The position numbers and the translations under genes were made by a program. A stretch of DNA of 16,541 nt, taken from assembly GCA_964599275.1 (NCBI GenBank), contig CAZRFK010000041.1, positions 1-16,541 of the forward strand, read 5' to 3'. The stretch's first letter is position 1. Every line of letters begins with the position of its first letter. Of the stretch, positions 15,257 through 16,541 are shown in pieces. Below the pieces are notes generated by a model. That model saw only the letters and a program-made list of their open reading frames with translations. It did no database searches and had not been told where the DNA came from. Source of the stretch: PUMD01 sp964599275 (lineage in GTDB: Bacteria; Bacillota; Sulfobacillia; SLMV01).

Positions 15257-16027
15257 TTACAGGTTCACCAGCAGTAGGCCCTCTTCACCAACCGGCTTTT
15301 TTGCTGCAATTGCACCATCGGCAGAAATGACCATGGCTCCACCGTAAGCTCCCCCCGAACACGGACCGCACATTCCCCGGCAGATCTCACTTCCGGCCAG
15401 GTAGTTTACCAAAATGGTAGTGGCTCCCAGTTGGCGCACCCGCTCAGCATAGTACGGTTCCTCTTCCGATTCCCAGCGGTCCTGATGGTACCCGGTTTTA
15501 TAGGTGCAGCGGGCATAGGGCACCAACAGCAGGTCGACAGACATCTCGCCGACTGCAGACGCTTCATCGGCAAAAAGGTCACCACAGATAAGGAAAGCAA
15601 CCCGACCCAGTGAAGTATCAACAGCCTGCACGCAGTTGCCGTGGCCGTAAACCTCTGGATCAGCTGCAGGTCCGTGCCATCCTGATGACACGCGCCGGTA
15701 CTTGAGACACAGCTCACCGCGCGGATCAAACAATAGTGCAGTGTCAAACAGGCACTCATCATCTCGTTCCAGGAGTCCCAAACCCAGATAAACCCCCAAT
15801 TGTCGAGATTTCCGGGACAGTTTATCCGTAACAGGACCCGGCACCGGAACGCCCAGAGGCAGATCTTCAGCTGGTTCATCACGGTTAATCAATCCGGTCA
15901 GCGACGCCTCAGGAAAGATCACCAGGTCCGCCCCCTGGACAGCCGCAGACTCTGTCATACACAAGATGGATCCGAGGTTGGAGGTCGGATCTCTGCCGAT
16001 GCCAATCACTCCAAGTGCCACTCGCAA
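15257..16027 (-). CDS. Carbon-nitrogen hydrolase (nitrilase superfamily)
   Basis: The 256-residue protein has the nitrilase-superfamily Glu-Lys-Cys triad: E40 in FPEASLTG, K109 in LKYRRVSSGWHG, and C148 in FLICGDLFADE. Members hydrolyse amides (omega-amidase, N-carbamoyl, ureido or nitrile-type substrates), and the sequence does not tell which. Residues 1-6 (MRVALG) match the usual family start if translation begins at the TTG at 16027, because the preceding purine-rich GGGAGGGGGGAAGGGGA is a strong ribosome binding site. An ATG at 16051 would instead translate that site as SWEGGRG and has only a weak site before it. No signal peptide is visible. The gene stands alone between the decayed repeat and the permease. 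Confidence 0.88.
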   Translation of the reverse strand: MRVALGVIGIGRDPTSNLGSILCMTESAAVQGADLVIFPEASLTGLINRDEPAEDLPLGVPVPGPVTDKLSRKSRQLGVYLGLGLLERDDECLFDTALLFDPRGELCLKYRRVSSGWHGPAADPEVYGHGNCVQAVDTSLGRVAFLICGDLFADEASAVGEMSVDLLLVPYARCTYKTGYHQDRWESEEEPYYAERVRQLGATTILVNYLAGSEICRGMCGPCSGGAYGGAMVISADGAIAAKKPVGEEGLLLVNL

Positions 16028-16118
16028 TCCCCTTCCCCCCTCCCAACTCATTTTCCCACCAGCACTCCGTCAGTCGATTTCACCAAACTTCGGGAGTTTC
16101 CTGCCAGGTTTAATTCAT

Positions 16119-16137
16119 TTCTGGGCAGTCCCCAGAA
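16119..16137. promoter_or_regulatory. Perfect 7-bp inverted repeat upstream of the nitrilase gene
   Basis: TTCTGGG and CCCAGAA are separated by five bases, about 90 bases before the nitrilase start and 98 bases after the permease stop. It could be an operator or a small hairpin. No T-run follows on either strand. Confidence 0.3.
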
Positions 16138-16234
16138 GACAGTGCCTCCCATCACAGAACAATTGAAAGAAGGAAAACCAGCAAGCGACGGTCCTGTTTT
16201 GTAAAACCGCCGCCTTGGAATATACTGTCGCGGA

Positions 16235-16541
16235 TTAGCAGGGCAACAAGAAGAAGTGTGCTATGGAAATCAACGCCAGCACGTACACCAGCCAGTGTAC
16301 TTCCTCACCTTTGCCAGATACCAGTTTGACCACCGGATAGGCAATGAAACCAAAGGCTATGCCGTCGGCGATGCTGTACGCCAGAGGCATGAACAGGATG
16401 GTCACAAATGCCGGGAAGGCCTCAGTGAAGTCTTCGAAGTCGATGTCGGTAACCGCTCCAACCATGAGAATACCCACTATGACCAGTGCCGGTGCCGTGG
16501 CCTGCGGGGGAATCAGGTATGCCATCGGTGATAAGAATAGG
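16235..16541 (-). CDS. NCS2-family xanthine/guanine-type permease, C-terminal part
   Basis: The window edge cuts the 5' end, leaving about 101 residues that read in from the right edge. LFLSPMAYLIPPQATAPALV, then VGILMVGAVTDIDF(ED), FPAFVTILFMPLAYSIADGI, AFGFIAYPVVKLVSGKG and EEVHWLVYVLALISI are closely like the C-terminal helices of the AzgA/GhxP (hypoxanthine/guanine) permeases. These are membrane symporters that import purine bases. Three hydrophobic helices are visible in this part. The protein ends with a short FFLLPC tail. It converges on no gene: the next gene downstream lies 207 bases away on the same strand. Confidence 0.88.
   Translation of the reverse strand, partial: LFLSPMAYLIPPQATAPALVIVGILMVGAVTDIDFEDFTEAFPAFVTILFMPLAYSIADGIAFGFIAYPVVKLVSGKGEEVHWLVYVLALISIAHFFLLPC

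Overview
The window reads as ordinary chromosomal DNA from a Gram-positive-type (Bacillota) bacterium. The support for this is a T-box riboswitch in front of trpB, strong GGAGG-type ribosome binding sites before most genes, frequent TTG starts, two lipoproteins with classic lipoboxes, and intrinsic terminators. One secreted lipoprotein is very acidic, and the FMN-binding-like lipoprotein, methionine gamma-lyase and xanthine/guanine-type permease resemble those of anaerobic clostridial or halanaerobial bacteria. A halophilic or haloalkaliphilic anaerobe is therefore my guess, by inference only; no rRNA or marker gene proves it.

Layout. 1-348 (minus): two small unrecognised ORFs with a TTGA stop/start overlap, the second running off the left edge. 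450-490: a strong terminator. 520-3711 (minus): an N-acyl-D-amino-acid deacylase and, upstream of it, a methionine gamma-lyase; both act on amino acids. 4156-5202 (plus): a lipoprotein with a DUF6273-like domain, with its own promoter and terminator. 5683-7221 (minus): a lone trpB under a tryptophan-specific (UGG specifier) T-box with a clear promoter. 7276-7724 (minus): an FMN-binding-like lipoprotein broken by a frameshift. 8012-11582 (minus): an overlapping nuclease/ATPase pair of the SbcD/SbcC (YhaO/YhaN) type. 11866-13104 (plus): an M3-like metallopeptidase. 13135-13656 (minus): a small P-loop kinase. 13869-14873 (minus): a D-2-hydroxyacid dehydrogenase. 15041-15195: a decayed copy of the kinase 5' end and its upstream region. 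15257-16027 (minus): a nitrilase-family amidohydrolase. 16235-16541 (minus): the C-terminus of an NCS2-type purine permease cut by the right edge.

Functional theme. Most genes are stand-alone metabolic or housekeeping genes: amino-acid breakdown (deacylase, methionine gamma-lyase), tryptophan synthesis or indole salvage (trpB), peptide turnover (M3 peptidase), 2-oxoacid reduction, amide hydrolysis and purine uptake. The only physically coupled pair is the SbcCD-like one. I found no CRISPR array, intact mobile element, rRNA or tRNA, and no multi-gene defence or biosynthetic system. The most instructive points are the lone trpB with its Trp T-box, the frameshifted lipoprotein whose second half can be read intact in another frame, and the dispersed duplication of the kinase 5' region flanking the dehydrogenase gene.
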